Shown: one piece after another, positions 8,894-17,644 of the stretch
Numbering within the stretch: position 1 is the stretch's first letter
Layout of the letters: each line of letters starts with the position of its first letter
Assembly: GCA_002841695.1 (NCBI GenBank)
Contig: PHAN01000011.1
Span: 1 to 64,000, forward strand
Source of the DNA: Elusimicrobia bacterium HGW-Elusimicrobia-1
Lineage (GTDB): Bacteria; Elusimicrobiota; Endomicrobiia; PHAN01
Length of the DNA stretch: 64,000 nt
Reading direction: 5' to 3'
Program-made: the position numbers and the translations under genes
The notes under the pieces: model-generated
The model's input: only the letters and a program-made list of their open reading frames with translations
Told to the model about the DNA's origin: nothing
Databases searched by the model: none

Positions 8894-10372
8894 GTGCTTT
8901 ATAAAATCTACGCGGCGGAAGACAAGAGCAAACTCCCCGAAAAATTCAGGACCGACGACAAGATAGAATGGTGGTGCGCGGAAGCGGAGATGAGCGGGCG
9001 TATTGCGGATATCGCCGAGGAGACGCGTCGCGAAATATTCGAGTACCAGAAGAAAAGATACAAAAAGCCCTTCGGAGCCCACAGAATTGAGACGGGCTTG
9101 CAGAAATACCGGCAGGAAGGAAAAATCACCGACGAGGAGTGTCTGCTTTACACCGCATACGCTTTATATGACCGCGCCTTGCTTCCGAGTAAATACAAAA
9201 AGCCGGAGTTGTACCAAGATTTCGAGAGAAGAGGATACATTTATCCCGACGCGCCACCAAAGATGCACGATATGTACTACGACGGCGCTGAGAAAAACTT
9301 CAAGAACCGCATAGAGCAAGAGTGGTTTAACCTAAGCCAAGGCCTCAGGGCAAAACTCGAGCCGCTATTAAAAAAGAACAATGTTTTTATCCCGCAGCGG
9401 GTGGAAAAAGGACCAACAACCTTGGGACTTATAGAAGAAGCATATCAAAAGGGCGAGATAGACGATGATGCCGCGACATTATACAAATTCTATGACTATT
9501 ATGGTTTGGTAGATTTAATTCCTAAAAATTTAATCGGTAATCCTCTTCAGTGGGAGAGTGATGTGGTTTTTGAGCCACCGCCGTTCATTGAACAAAAATG
9601 GAACAAATTGCGACAAGAGACAAAAATTAAAATGAAAAAAGCAAGGTGGGGCAGAAACTTGCATCCTGAAAGTATTAGTATTAATTTGCCAAGAGATAAT
9701 GAGGTGGTCAATTTACCCGCGATAACAGTTAAGGGGGCAATCAAAACGCTTGAGATGTACGAAGTGATAAAAGCATGGATAGAAGTCGGCGACAAGAAGC
9801 AAGAAATAAATATTTCTAAGTCAGAATATATTCCACCCGAGGAAACATTTGAAGATACAAAGGAAGGAAGATTGTCTAAACAAAGATATTTTGAGTGGAA
9901 GGAGAAACACAAAGATAATCCCGGATTTGTCGAATTATCGGTGCCCCCCGGTCAGAAAGTGTATAAATTCAGTGAGACAGTAGTATTACCATCAACAGGG
10001 ATACATAGTATGAAAGTTTATGCGCAAAATGCATCAGATGGATCAGCAAACAAGGGAGTGTATGTTGTCTATCCTCCAAAAGATAAGACAGATACTACTC
10101 CGCCGACTATCGAAATAGAAGGAATTTATGAGGGACAAATACTTAGTGAAAAAGATTTTCGTTACAAAGTTAGGGGTTATGATGAAAACTTAACTCTTTG
10201 GTTTATCTATCTTAACGACAAAAAACTTACGGGCGGATCCCCTCTGCCTTGGATAGATATTTCCGCGGGAGCAGGTCCGGCGGCACCCGGCAAAAATATT
10301 TTTAGAGTGGTTGCTACTGATTTATATGGCAACAAAAATCAGAAGGAAATAAAATTTATTTATAAAAAATGA
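8894..10372 (+). CDS. C-terminal part of the secreted helical-repeat protein
   Basis: 492 residues from a GTG; the open frame really extends back to 8876, joining the signal-peptide fragment upstream. Three copies of a helical unit are visible: EITISTAVLYKIYA (restored), KITDEECLLYTAYALYDRAL and EIDDDAATLYKFYDYYGL, each followed by a P-containing loop (LPEKF, LPSKY, IPKN). This unit also opens MXAN_6640-type metalloproteases, but no HExxH or catalytic domain is present here. Two Ig-like stretches end the protein (NLPAITVKGAIKTLEMYEV and a later PPTIEIEGIYEGQ to FRVVATDLYGNKNQKEIKF). Base usage turns A/T-rich after about 9.4 kb, unlike the neighbours, suggesting transfer or a mosaic gene. Function unknown; probably periplasmic or surface. 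Confidence 0.7.
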   Translation: MLYKIYAAEDKSKLPEKFRTDDKIEWWCAEAEMSGRIADIAEETRREIFEYQKKRYKKPFGAHRIETGLQKYRQEGKITDEECLLYTAYALYDRALLPSKYKKPELYQDFERRGYIYPDAPPKMHDMYYDGAEKNFKNRIEQEWFNLSQGLRAKLEPLLKKNNVFIPQRVEKGPTTLGLIEEAYQKGEIDDDAATLYKFYDYYGLVDLIPKNLIGNPLQWESDVVFEPPPFIEQKWNKLRQETKIKMKKARWGRNLHPESISINLPRDNEVVNLPAITVKGAIKTLEMYEVIKAWIEVGDKKQEINISKSEYIPPEETFEDTKEGRLSKQRYFEWKEKHKDNPGFVELSVPPGQKVYKFSETVVLPSTGIHSMKVYAQNASDGSANKGVYVVYPPKDKTDTTPPTIEIEGIYEGQILSEKDFRYKVRGYDENLTLWFIYLNDKKLTGGSPLPWIDISAGAGPAAPGKNIFRVVATDLYGNKNQKEIKFIYKK

Positions 10373-10521
10373 GAAGTTTAGTCAGAAACACACTATTTAC
10401 GGTATTTACAGTTCTGTTTTTTAGTTCATTGTCAGAATGTTCGGTTACTGCTTCAATAACGACAAACAGTGGGGCAACATATACAATTTCGAGAGATGTG
10501 ACGCTTGCTCTTTCAATATAG
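10369..10521 (+). pseudogene. Truncated secreted protein start (50 residues)
   Basis: The ATG overlaps the TGA of the preceding gene (ATGA). A signal peptide (FTVFTVLFFSSLSEC) is followed by TNSGATYTISRDVTLALSI and a TAG. The segment after the signal peptide is the opening strand of an Ig-like repeat found in long surface proteins (GAxYTxSxxVTLxLSA), so the rest of the gene has been lost, replaced by the promoter and ATPase that follow. Confidence 0.6.
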
Positions 10522-10539
10522 TCCAAATTGTAAATCCGA

Positions 10540-10569
10540 TTGACAATTTGCCCCCTTAATTGTTATAAT
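10540..10569 (+). promoter_or_regulatory. Promoter of the second DUF4143 ATPase
   Basis: TTGACA at 10540-10545 and TATAAT at 10564-10569, spacer 18 bases. The gene start chosen at 10640 leaves a leader of about 65 bases. Confidence 0.65.
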
Positions 10570-10639
10570 GCCGACGTCCGGCTGCCCGCCGTCGTTGGTG
10601 GCGGCCGGTATCCCCGCGCTTATACCTCAAAAAACCATT

Positions 10640-11803
10640 ATGATTAAAAGAACCCTGTCGACGAAATTAAAAAGTTTGTTTTCAAAGTTTCCCGTTGTCG
10701 CCGTAACGGGTCCGAGGCAATCGGGTAAAACCACGCTCGTCAAACATGTTTTCGGCGGTATGAATTATGTTTCTTTGGAGGATTTGGACACCAGAGAGTT
10801 CGCGCTCAAAGACCCCAGGGGATTCCTTGCAAACTACGATGGCGGGGCCATAATAGACGAGATACAAAGAGCGCCCGCGCTTTTTTCTTACATTCAGACC
10901 GCTGTCGACGCAAAAAAGAAGTCAGGGCGTTTCGTTTTGACCGGCTCGCAGAACTTTTTGCTTCAGGAAAATATATCTCAGACGCTCGCCGGACGTGTCG
11001 CCATCCTCAAACTTTTACCTTTCAGTATTGACGAGTTGCGCCTCGACGGACGAAAAATCGGCGCTGCGGACGAATATATTTTCAAAGGTTTGTACCCGCC
11101 GATTTATGACAGGAAAATATCTCCCGCCGATTGGTATCCTAATTACATTCAGACATATGTCGAAAGGGATGTGCGCCTGATAAAAAACATAACCGACCTC
11201 GCGGCTTTTCAGCGTTTCTTAAAGATGTGCGCCGGAAGAATCGCTCAACCGCTCAACCTATCTTCGCTCGGGAACGAGTGCGGCATCACTCACAACACGG
11301 CAAAAGCGTGGCTGTCCGTCTTGGAGGCGAGTTACATCATTTTTCTTCTTAAGCCATTTCACAAAAACTTCAATAAGCGGCTTACGAAAATGCCCAAACT
11401 CTATTTTTACGATACGGGTCTCGCCTGTTCGCTTTTGGGATTGCAAGACAAGAAACAGCTCGACGGACATTACGCGCGGGGAAGTTTGTTCGAGTCGTTT
11501 GTTATCTCCGAGATAATAAAGGAAAAATTAAACAGTGGCGAAGAGCCGGGATGTTATTATTGGCGGGACAAAAAAGGAAATGAGGTGGACTGTGTAATTG
11601 ATACTGCCGGCGGTCCGATTCAAGTAGAGATAAAATCAGGGATGACCATAGCCGATGATTATTTCGACGGGTTGAGATACTGGAACAAAGTTGCGGGATC
11701 GAAAAACACAAGACCTTTTCTTATATACGGCGGCGACGAAAATCAGCGTCGGAGTTTTGCCAGAGTGTTGAGTTGGAAAAGCATCCCGGATGTTTTTGCT
11801 TGA
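10640..11803 (+). CDS. AAA+ ATPase with DUF4143 domain, second paralogue
   Basis: 387 residues from the ATG at 10640 (upstream in-frame start codons lack the family N-terminus MIKRTL). Walker A GPRQSGKTTL near residue 26, Walker B-like GGAIIDEIQRAP near 70, sensor FVLTGSQNFLL, a helix-turn-helix-like region (LGNECGITHNTAKAWLSVLE) and a C-terminal DUF4143 with NEVDCVID and QVEIKSG, the PD-(D/E)XK-like pair. It is only moderately similar to the copy at 6.9 kb, so it is an independent acquisition rather than a recent duplication. It belongs to the same broad group of ATPases found in genomic islands; the substrate is unknown. It stands alone with its own promoter. Confidence 0.9.
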   Translation: MIKRTLSTKLKSLFSKFPVVAVTGPRQSGKTTLVKHVFGGMNYVSLEDLDTREFALKDPRGFLANYDGGAIIDEIQRAPALFSYIQTAVDAKKKSGRFVLTGSQNFLLQENISQTLAGRVAILKLLPFSIDELRLDGRKIGAADEYIFKGLYPPIYDRKISPADWYPNYIQTYVERDVRLIKNITDLAAFQRFLKMCAGRIAQPLNLSSLGNECGITHNTAKAWLSVLEASYIIFLLKPFHKNFNKRLTKMPKLYFYDTGLACSLLGLQDKKQLDGHYARGSLFESFVISEIIKEKLNSGEEPGCYYWRDKKGNEVDCVIDTAGGPIQVEIKSGMTIADDYFDGLRYWNKVAGSKNTRPFLIYGGDENQRRSFARVLSWKSIPDVFA

Positions 11804-11809
11804 TGGCCC

Positions 11810-11923
11810 CGCCGCCGATTTTACCGGGGGGTCGGTTTCAAGAAGTGTTTGTTCGACGGTGTAAGAGTTTCCCGCAAGTTCCGCGGCGATAATATCCGTG
11901 AACTCTTTCGTCGTTCCGGTCAG
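11810..11923 (-). pseudogene. Possible flavodoxin-like N-terminal remnant
   Basis: On the minus strand the frame reads LTGTTKEFTDIIAAELAGNS and then YTVEQTLLETDPP. This resembles the flavin-phosphate loop and first helix of flavodoxins (TGNTKxxAxxIAxxL). A stop precedes it and no start codon or remaining fold exists. It fills the otherwise non-coding gap behind the ATPase. The assignment rests on a short stretch. Confidence 0.35.
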
Positions 11924-12097
11924 TTAGTGTGTAATTATGAGGATGTTCAAAAGTGTTGCGCGATATCTATAATCTTTATCAAAAGACGGAGTGTCGTTGT
12001 CGGGTGTGTTATAGGCCGTTACCGGTTTATTTCAGAACTTGATGTGTCAAATCTTGAAAATGTTCTTTCTTCCGGATACAAGAGAACAATCATTTTG

Positions 12098-12892
12098 TTA
12101 TTTCGTCGCCCCTTCGTTGTCCTGAAGATAATTCAAAAGGCCGTATATGTTTCGGTGAGCCGACCTTGTGGTAATGATGCCGCGCCGAGGACGATCAAGA
12201 TCGAGGATGAAATAAATGGTCATGACAGTCATCAGCGAATACGTGCACAGAATCACATAATCTATCTTCCTTGATTTGCTCGCGTAGCCGACAATAAAAC
12301 TGCCGGTAATGCAAAGCAGGGACAAAAGCCAGAGGATGGATTCCGGAACATGCTTCTTTCTTGCTTCTTCACGCGTGCTCATGCCATCGACCATCTTGTT
12401 GATAGCCGGTATCATTTGCATCGACCGGGTTGCATTGCCGGGCAATTGGGAGATGTATGATGCGCGCTGCCATATTCTCGTCGAAATGTCGTTTGCTTCT
12501 TGCAGAGCGGCAAAAATTCTATCTTCATTGGTGCCTGCTTCATAGTACGCAATGCGCGCCACGATGTAATCTTTGAAATCGTTCCTGAATGCGATTTTGA
12601 GAGAGTCGGGATATAACGCGGAACGGAATAAAGCGGTTCCGATATCGTTGCTTTCTTCAATAAGTAAATCCCTCCGTACATCGTAATGGGATGCCGATTG
12701 ATTAAATGTAAACGCAAGCAACAAGGAGAGCAAACCAAGCACTGCTCCTTCAAGCGGACCTATTCCGTCCGGCGAGTATGAAGGGTCCTTCTTCATCTTA
12801 TACCGCATTGCCCGCAGACCAAGCAAATAGAAGAGTATTATCCCGATGAAAAGAACTCCGACAAGAAGCACAGCGGGTATATTATAGAGCAT
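12098..12892 (-). CDS. DUF4239-type (bestrophin-like domain) membrane protein
   Basis: 264 residues on the minus strand. Two N-terminal membrane segments (VLLVGVLFIGIILFYLLGL, and GPLEGAVLGLLSLLLAFTFN) and two near the C-terminus (ILWLLSLLCITGSFIVGYA, YVILCTYSLMTVMTIYFIL) flank a soluble helical region with RRDLLIEESNDIGTA and a following YY-EAG stretch. The layout EGAxxGLLxLLLAFTF plus R(R)xxxxxEANxIGTA is that of the DUF4239 family, a distant relative of bestrophin-type proteins; transport or signalling function is not established. It ends DLDRPRRGIITT then a short tail, as in the family. Isolated on its strand among accessory genes. Confidence 0.8.
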   Translation of the reverse strand: MLYNIPAVLLVGVLFIGIILFYLLGLRAMRYKMKKDPSYSPDGIGPLEGAVLGLLSLLLAFTFNQSASHYDVRRDLLIEESNDIGTALFRSALYPDSLKIAFRNDFKDYIVARIAYYEAGTNEDRIFAALQEANDISTRIWQRASYISQLPGNATRSMQMIPAINKMVDGMSTREEARKKHVPESILWLLSLLCITGSFIVGYASKSRKIDYVILCTYSLMTVMTIYFILDLDRPRRGIITTRSAHRNIYGLLNYLQDNEGATK

Positions 12893-13052
12893 CAGTATCG
12901 TCCTCCCTGTATTTTAAAATACGATGTTTGGCGGCCGGATATTTGTGGAAAACGGTTTGAATGTCTTCTTTAAGACGAAAGTGGAATCTTGAAAATATGT
13001 TCATAACAGAGGGCCTCGCGAGATTTCGCGGACAGTTCCACCAAAAATTATG

Positions 13053-13184
13053 TCAATTTGTCTGTCGAAAGCAAAAGTTCGCGCCGCTTCGGACATCGTT
13101 GCCCTGCGCCGTCCATTCAAGAATGATTTCGCCGTCTTTGAGTCCTGTCAGCGCCGTTAAATTGGAAACAGAACCGGGTGGAGT
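13053..13184 (-). pseudogene. Fibronectin-III domain remnant
   Basis: On the minus strand a frame reads TPPGSVSNLTALTGLKDGEI, then ILEWTAQGNDVRSG before a stop. This is the classic first half of a bacterial FN3 module (PGxVxxLxA...GxVxLxWTAPGDDxxxG). No start, signal or remaining strands are present, so it is a leftover of a lost surface protein gene. The rest of 12893-13507 shows no other coding signal; a promoter and leader for the gene at 13508 must lie there. Confidence 0.5.
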
Positions 13185-13507
13185 GTAATACATTACACAA
13201 ACAGCACTTGTGATTTTTGTCACATTTTTGGGGGCATATTTTCAAATTTGTGTCCCTTGCGTGTATTTTTCGTCGGAGCGCCCGCGCAAGTATCTTTTGC
13301 CGTTTCCAGGGGTTTAATGAAAGGTTGTTTTGGTTCGGGGGCATATAAAAATTTATATACTGGAAGAAGCTTCTGCCGCAATAGGCAGAAATGATGAAAT
13401 GTACAGAGTTCTTTTACGGAGCGGTAAAAATGTGTCAACAGAGCGCTCTTCCTCGAAGGCAGTTGAGAGAAAATCTCTGCCCAAATTACAAAGTGGAGGT
13501 TTTTTAT

Positions 13508-13687
13508 ATGCGTAAGATTCTGCCATTGCTTGTTTTTGCCTGTGTCATAAATTTTATATTTTGCGCCCGTCTTTTTGCGGCGACGCCAAACAGGATTAGC
13601 TATCAGGGCATACTGAAAGAAAAGGGAAATTTTGTCTCGGCGACAAAAACGATGAAATTTTCTATTTTTGACGCTCTGACCGGATGA
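13508..13687 (+). CDS. N-terminal part of a tail-fibre-like repeat protein, ends at in-frame TGA
   Basis: 59 residues from an ATG with a GGAGG box about ten bases upstream. A signal peptide (ILPLLVFACVINFIFCARLF) precedes TPNRISYQGILKEKGNF, the usual opening of a family of secreted or phage-tail-like proteins. The frame stops at TGA 13685-13687 and resumes in the same frame with TEVWTSGNVSVEVSQGVFRY, which is the expected continuation (family pattern ..LTGGTEVW). The TGA thus replaces what is probably a Gly codon (GGA). It is a nonsense mutation, a sequencing error, or less likely a recoding site. Confidence 0.7.
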   Translation: MRKILPLLVFACVINFIFCARLFAATPNRISYQGILKEKGNFVSATKTMKFSIFDALTG

Positions 13688-13717
13688 ACAGAGGTTTGGA
13701 CAAGCGGAAATGTTTCA

Positions 13718-14908
13718 GTGGAAGTCAGTCAGGGCGTCTTCAGATATGTATTGGAGCCGACGGCAACTAACTGGGAAACCGGAACATACTTTTTACAAAC
13801 TACGGTTGAAGGCACAGTATTGACTCCCAGAGAGGAACTGGTTTCAAGTGTATATGCTTTGCAGGCAAAAAGTGTGGATGACGGCGCAATTACCGCCGCT
13901 AAAATAGCGAATGGGGCTGTTACATCGGATAAAATAGCGGCCGGCTCCGTCGGCCCTGCCAAAATAGCGGTCAATCAGTTTTACGATATTACAGTGGCCT
14001 CCGCTTCAAATGTCGTTCCGACTATTGCCAGCGGGAATTACTTCAATAATGTTAAGGTGTCTTCTGCGATATACGCCGACAGCGCAAACACTGCCGCGAC
14101 GGCGACCAATGCGACCAATGCGACTAATGCCACAACCGCCGCTACGGCAAACGCCCTTGCATCCGACAGTAATCACTTCAACAATGTTAAGGTTTCAAGC
14201 GCAATCTACGCCGACAGCGCGAACACCGCAAATACAGCGACCAGCGCCAACAGCGCAACGACTGCCACGACAGCGAGCGGATTAGCAAGCGGAAATTATT
14301 TGAACGATGTCCGAGTATCCAGCGCCATATATGCCGAGAGCGCAGCGATAGGTTCCGGAGATTATTTGAACGATGTGAAAGTGTCATCTGCAATCTACGC
14401 CGATACCGCAAACACCGCCGCAACGGCGACTAATGCGACTAATGCCACAACCGCCGCCACGGCAAACACCCTTGCATCCGACAGCAATCACTTCAACAAT
14501 GTTAAGGTGTCTTCTGCGATATACGCCGACAGCGCAATCGACATTGAGTGTAGAGCATCCACCGGCACAATTATCACGGCATACAACGGGAATGCGCAAT
14601 ACACAGGTGTAGTAATTTATAGTTCAATGACATCCACACTATCAGGGTGCAGCACTTTTTATTTAACGAATGACGGCACGGAAACAGGAACCGCCTTATT
14701 TACGAGTATTTATTCGGCAAATGCAACTGCAAAAACCGATACGGCAGCGGCAATAAGTGTCCCATTGGCGAGTATAAAATTTATATCAGAAGATCGGAAA
14801 AGAATTATAGTAAATGTCGTAATAGGAATAAATCTTGGGGTTTTAGGAGACACTATTGAATTCGCGCAGGATGGGACACAAGTATATTTGACCGTATTTG
14901 GACAGTAA
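13718..14908 (+). CDS. Main part of the tail-fibre-like repeat protein
   Basis: 396 residues from the next ATG after the in-frame TGA; the open frame actually continues from 13688. After a beta-rich head (GVFRYVLEPTATNWETGTYF, SSVYALQAKSVDDGAIT, KIANGAVTSDKIAAGSVGPA) there are five imperfect repeats of the form FNNVKVSSAIYADSANTA separated by Ala/Thr/Asn-rich linkers (TATNATNATTAATA). The head motifs VDDGAIT and KIANGAVTSDKIA are typical of fibre-shaft proteins of phages and surface filaments. The C-terminal 110 residues form a separate domain (STGTIITAYNGNAQYTG onward). The product is likely a fibrous surface protein. The next genes are a FlgD-domain protein and a PorV barrel. Confidence 0.7.
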   Translation: MEVSQGVFRYVLEPTATNWETGTYFLQTTVEGTVLTPREELVSSVYALQAKSVDDGAITAAKIANGAVTSDKIAAGSVGPAKIAVNQFYDITVASASNVVPTIASGNYFNNVKVSSAIYADSANTAATATNATNATNATTAATANALASDSNHFNNVKVSSAIYADSANTANTATSANSATTATTASGLASGNYLNDVRVSSAIYAESAAIGSGDYLNDVKVSSAIYADTANTAATATNATNATTAATANTLASDSNHFNNVKVSSAIYADSAIDIECRASTGTIITAYNGNAQYTGVVIYSSMTSTLSGCSTFYLTNDGTETGTALFTSIYSANATAKTDTAAAISVPLASIKFISEDRKRIIVNVVIGINLGVLGDTIEFAQDGTQVYLTVFGQ

Positions 14909-15007
14909 TAATGAAGCAATGGGATCGGAGGAAAAGTTAAGTTGACAAGATGGCAGGTCGATAAAAATGGGTAGAAATGGGGGGCGATTCTGATCCGGAG
15001 GAATTTT

Positions 15008-15562
15008 GTGGCCACATCAAAAAAAATAGTGCTGTCGCTGCCGGTATTGCTGTTGATGGGGTCCGCCGGCGCGTTCGTTATATCCGGCGGAGATTTTTCG
15101 CTGATTATGCCGGGGCTGAGTTCCGCATTTGCCCCCGCGGCGTCTTCGGGCGGTGATTTTTCGGTTGTTTCCTCAGTCGGACAATCCGCAGGGACGATAT
15201 CACTTTCAGGAGGGGATTATTCAATATCGGGAGGACTCTCGGATGTTCTTGCGGCCTCATCTTATCTGAAAACCGATCTCTCCGAAGTCATAGTATTTCC
15301 AAATCCGTTTAAGCCGGGAAGCGGCGGCGCTTACGACGCAGCCGAAATTACATTCAGAAATCTCACACGGAAATCAACGATTAAGATATTCAATATAGCC
15401 GGCGAACTCGTCAAGACAATAGAAGTTGACAACGTCGCAGGCGAAGAGAAGTGGAACGCAAAAAATGATTCGGGCGAAAAAGTCGCAAGCGGTGTTTATA
15501 TTTACTATGTTTCTACCGACGGTGGCTTGAAAGCCAAAGGCAAGTTTGCGATTATCAAGTAA
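15008..15562 (+). CDS. Small secreted protein with FlgD-like C-terminal sorting-type domain
   Basis: 184 residues from a GTG with a GGAGGA box. A signal peptide (VLSLPVLLLMGSAGAF) is followed by two short Gly/Ser-rich repeats (SGGDFSLIMPGLSSAF, SGGDFSVVSSVGQSAG, SGGDYSISGGLSD), and then a FlgD-like domain with FPNPFKPGSGG, IKIFNIAGELV, GEKVASGVYIYY and KGKFAIIK. Its C-terminal domain is very close to that of the giant protein at the start of the window. It sits 50 bases upstream of a PorV barrel, repeating the arrangement at 5 kb. It may be an anchor or a minimal substrate of the same export route; the link to PorV is inferred from position. Confidence 0.82.
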   Translation: MATSKKIVLSLPVLLLMGSAGAFVISGGDFSLIMPGLSSAFAPAASSGGDFSVVSSVGQSAGTISLSGGDYSISGGLSDVLAASSYLKTDLSEVIVFPNPFKPGSGGAYDAAEITFRNLTRKSTIKIFNIAGELVKTIEVDNVAGEEKWNAKNDSGEKVASGVYIYYVSTDGGLKAKGKFAIIK

Positions 15563-15612
15563 AGGAATAGAGCCACAGCGGTGTCTTGTTGCCGTAAAAT
15601 CCGGAGAGGATT

Positions 15613-16560
15613 ATGCGTAAAAATTTATTTTTATCTTTTTTCGTTACGTGCTGGCTGTTATCGGCCGTCTGCCACGCGGGAGCCGGCACATCGGGAGCGC
15701 AGTTTCTTAAAATAGGAATTGACGCAAAAACGAGCGCTTTAGGCGGAGTCGGCGCGGTATCAAGCGGGCCCGAGAGTTTATTTTTAAATCCCGCGGGTAT
15801 TTACTGCGGGTCGGCACGGACGGCCGTAAATCTTTCTCAGGCGATGTGGATTGAGTCGGTGAACTATTCAAATGTGGCGATAAGCCGCGAATTTGGTTTC
15901 GGCGCGCTTGGCTTGGGCGTTAATTATCTCTCTGTGCCCGCCATAACAAAGTACGACTCCGCCGGCGCAAAACAAGAGGAAAGTTATTCTCCGACGGATA
16001 TGGCGGTAACGCTTGGCTACGGCAACAAAATAAGCGCTGCTTTGAGTTACGGCGTTAATGTCAAATATATCTCAAGCAAGATTGACACTGAAACAGCCGC
16101 GGCGTTCGGAGGCGATTTGGGAGCGCAGTACTTGTTTAACGACTTGCGGCTTAAACTCGGAGCCGTAATTCAAAATATCGGGACGCAGTTGAAATATGTT
16201 AATGAAGGCGACCCTCTTCCGACGACGTTTACACTTGGCGCCAAATATACGCTGCCTGTTAATTCGAAATTAGACGAGTGTTTTAAGATTGACCACGGCG
16301 TCAATTTTAATCTCGACGTAAATTACGTTAATGACAGCGGGGCGATTGGCCGGTTCGGGATAGAATACGCAAGAAACTTTGGAGAGTTTGGATGCGCCTT
16401 GCGTACCGGATATAAGACAAATGTGGCGGGACTAACGGGATCCGCCGGTTTGACCGCGGGGCTTGGATTGGAATATAACGACTATTCTTTGGATTACGCT
16501 TTCGTGACTTACGGTGTTTTGACGGATGTACACAGAATTTCGCTTGGAATGAAATGGTGA
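15613..16560 (+). CDS. PorV/PorQ-family outer-membrane barrel, second copy
   Basis: 315 residues. A signal peptide (LFLSFFVTCWLLSAVCHAG) is followed by AGTSGAQFLKIGIDAKTSAL, GGVGAV and SLFLNPAGIYCG, the PorV hallmark (A-x-G, NPAG). Beta strands of alternating pattern run to a last strand HRISLGMKW ending in an aromatic residue, as expected of an outer-membrane barrel. It is close in plan to the 5.5 kb barrel but has a lost WNPAG (LNPAG). A dispersed repeat follows about 100 bases after the stop. Predicted role: partner of the FlgD-domain protein directly upstream. Confidence 0.87.
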   Translation: MRKNLFLSFFVTCWLLSAVCHAGAGTSGAQFLKIGIDAKTSALGGVGAVSSGPESLFLNPAGIYCGSARTAVNLSQAMWIESVNYSNVAISREFGFGALGLGVNYLSVPAITKYDSAGAKQEESYSPTDMAVTLGYGNKISAALSYGVNVKYISSKIDTETAAAFGGDLGAQYLFNDLRLKLGAVIQNIGTQLKYVNEGDPLPTTFTLGAKYTLPVNSKLDECFKIDHGVNFNLDVNYVNDSGAIGRFGIEYARNFGEFGCALRTGYKTNVAGLTGSAGLTAGLGLEYNDYSLDYAFVTYGVLTDVHRISLGMKW

Positions 16561-16656
16561 TTTGACGAAGTGTCCTGATATGCGGTCCCGTTTGTAAAAG
16601 AAGCATACGCGCTTTTGCCGGTTGCCGCACGGTTTTCACCCGCCTCTCTATTTCAC

Positions 16657-16790
16657 TAAACCCCCTCACAAATCAAGCCGAAACTTCAAATTGACGAGCC
16701 ATCAAAAAGGTTCGAACAACTTGTCACCCGTAGGGTGATCGTCCAGCCCTGGGAGTTTTTTATTTTTACCGTCGAGCCGTCGACGGAAAA
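16657..16790 (+). repeat. Modular dispersed repeat, copy C
   Basis: Has the 5' module (TAAACCCCCTCACAAATCAA), GGTTCGAAC, then the optional inner hairpin TCACCC-GTA-GGGTGA, the linker GATCGTCCAGCCC, a T run and the 3' hairpin CCGTCGA-GCCG-TCGACGG. Placed between a PorV gene and leader copy 2. Confidence 0.75.
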
Positions 16791-16850
16791 AACATTCCGC
16801 AGAAGTTTTTCTCCGAGGGAAACTACCTTTCAAGTTCTTCCAAAATCCGC

Positions 16851-16942
16851 TTGATACTAAACATAGCTATTTAGTATAAAGTGCCCATAAACAGGCGGTT
16901 GTCCGTCAGCTGTAAGGGGAAATGTTGCGGGGATGAGGGGGG
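16851..16942 (+). ncRNA. Candidate structured leader RNA with promoter, copy 2
   Basis: TTGATA at 16851-16856 and TATAAA at 16875-16880, spacer 18. The RNA would carry a short hairpin (GGCGG-TTGT-CCGTC) and then TAAGGGGAAATG, TTGC, GGGGATGAGGGGG. The gene it precedes begins at 16952. Confidence 0.55.
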
Positions 16943-16951
16943 AATTTTCTT

Positions 16952-17644
16952 ATGAAGTTTCTACCTAAAAATATCTATCTTCGGTCGTTTGTTTTGGTCG
17001 CGGTTTTTTCCGTTCTTGCGGCGACGTGTAGAATTGCGCCCGACTTTCTGAATCAAATGGATGCGAAAATAGGCGAGCGCTTGCTTTTATCCGGGGATTG
17101 GAACGGAATAAGAAAATCTCTGGAAAGACCGAGGCCTTTTATCAGGCGTCATCCTGTGGTGAATTATCTTCTGGCCAGGGCATACTCCGAAACTGATGAC
17201 CGCGATGCCTCCGAGCGCCGCCAAAAATATTTTTGCCGTGTCATCCGCACCTACCCCGAACTTCTTTATTTGAACCAATGGCTTGACATGTTGAATAACA
17301 CCTATCAGGGCAATCCTCACATACTGCACACCTTGGCCGAATTGTACTATTCTCTTTACTTGCGATCCGGGCAAAAAGAAAATAAATATCTGATGTCGGC
17401 TGCCGAATATCTTGACAAGGCCTTAAGCGTCGAACCGTCGGCGGAAAACCTGCTTTCATTCAGGTCGGCGATTGCCGCTGATATGGGCGAACCGAAATCG
17501 GCGTTGAAATATTTGAATATGGTCAAAAGCCCGTCGCCCGTAACGTTGCTTAAAACGGCCTCTCATCTTAACAGCGCCGGCTTTCGCAGGGATGCATCGC
17601 GGGATATCCCGATTATTATGCGAATGATTTTGCCAATCTTATAA
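16952..17644 (+). CDS. TPR-type periplasmic protein, N-terminal part (frameshifted)
   Basis: 230 residues. An N-terminal hydrophobic segment (SFVLVAVFSVLAATCRIAP) looks like a signal anchor or a weak signal peptide. The rest is alpha-helical with TPR-like pairs (HPVVNYLLARAYSETDDRDA, YLDKALSVEPSAENLLSFRS, EPKSALKYLNMVKSPSPV). The frame ends at 17644, but in the +1 shifted frame coding continues with YYANDFANLIIAGY and EYDKAIEFAEKALVKGG, so this and the next entry are one gene broken near base 17600. Preceded by leader copy 2. No enzymatic domain is visible; a scaffold role is likely. Confidence 0.7.
   Translation: MKFLPKNIYLRSFVLVAVFSVLAATCRIAPDFLNQMDAKIGERLLLSGDWNGIRKSLERPRPFIRRHPVVNYLLARAYSETDDRDASERRQKYFCRVIRTYPELLYLNQWLDMLNNTYQGNPHILHTLAELYYSLYLRSGQKENKYLMSAAEYLDKALSVEPSAENLLSFRSAIAADMGEPKSALKYLNMVKSPSPVTLLKTASHLNSAGFRRDASRDIPIIMRMILPIL

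Noticed and set aside
13685-13687. TGA read as glycine or selenocysteine (alternative code)
   Set aside because: Many genes here end in TGA (for example the PorV gene at 16560 and recA), and no SECIS-like element is evident after this codon.
14030-14530. Regularly spaced repeats suggesting a CRISPR array
   Set aside because: The units (VKVSSAIYADSA) are in frame in a protein and vary like protein repeats; no cas genes or unique spacers.
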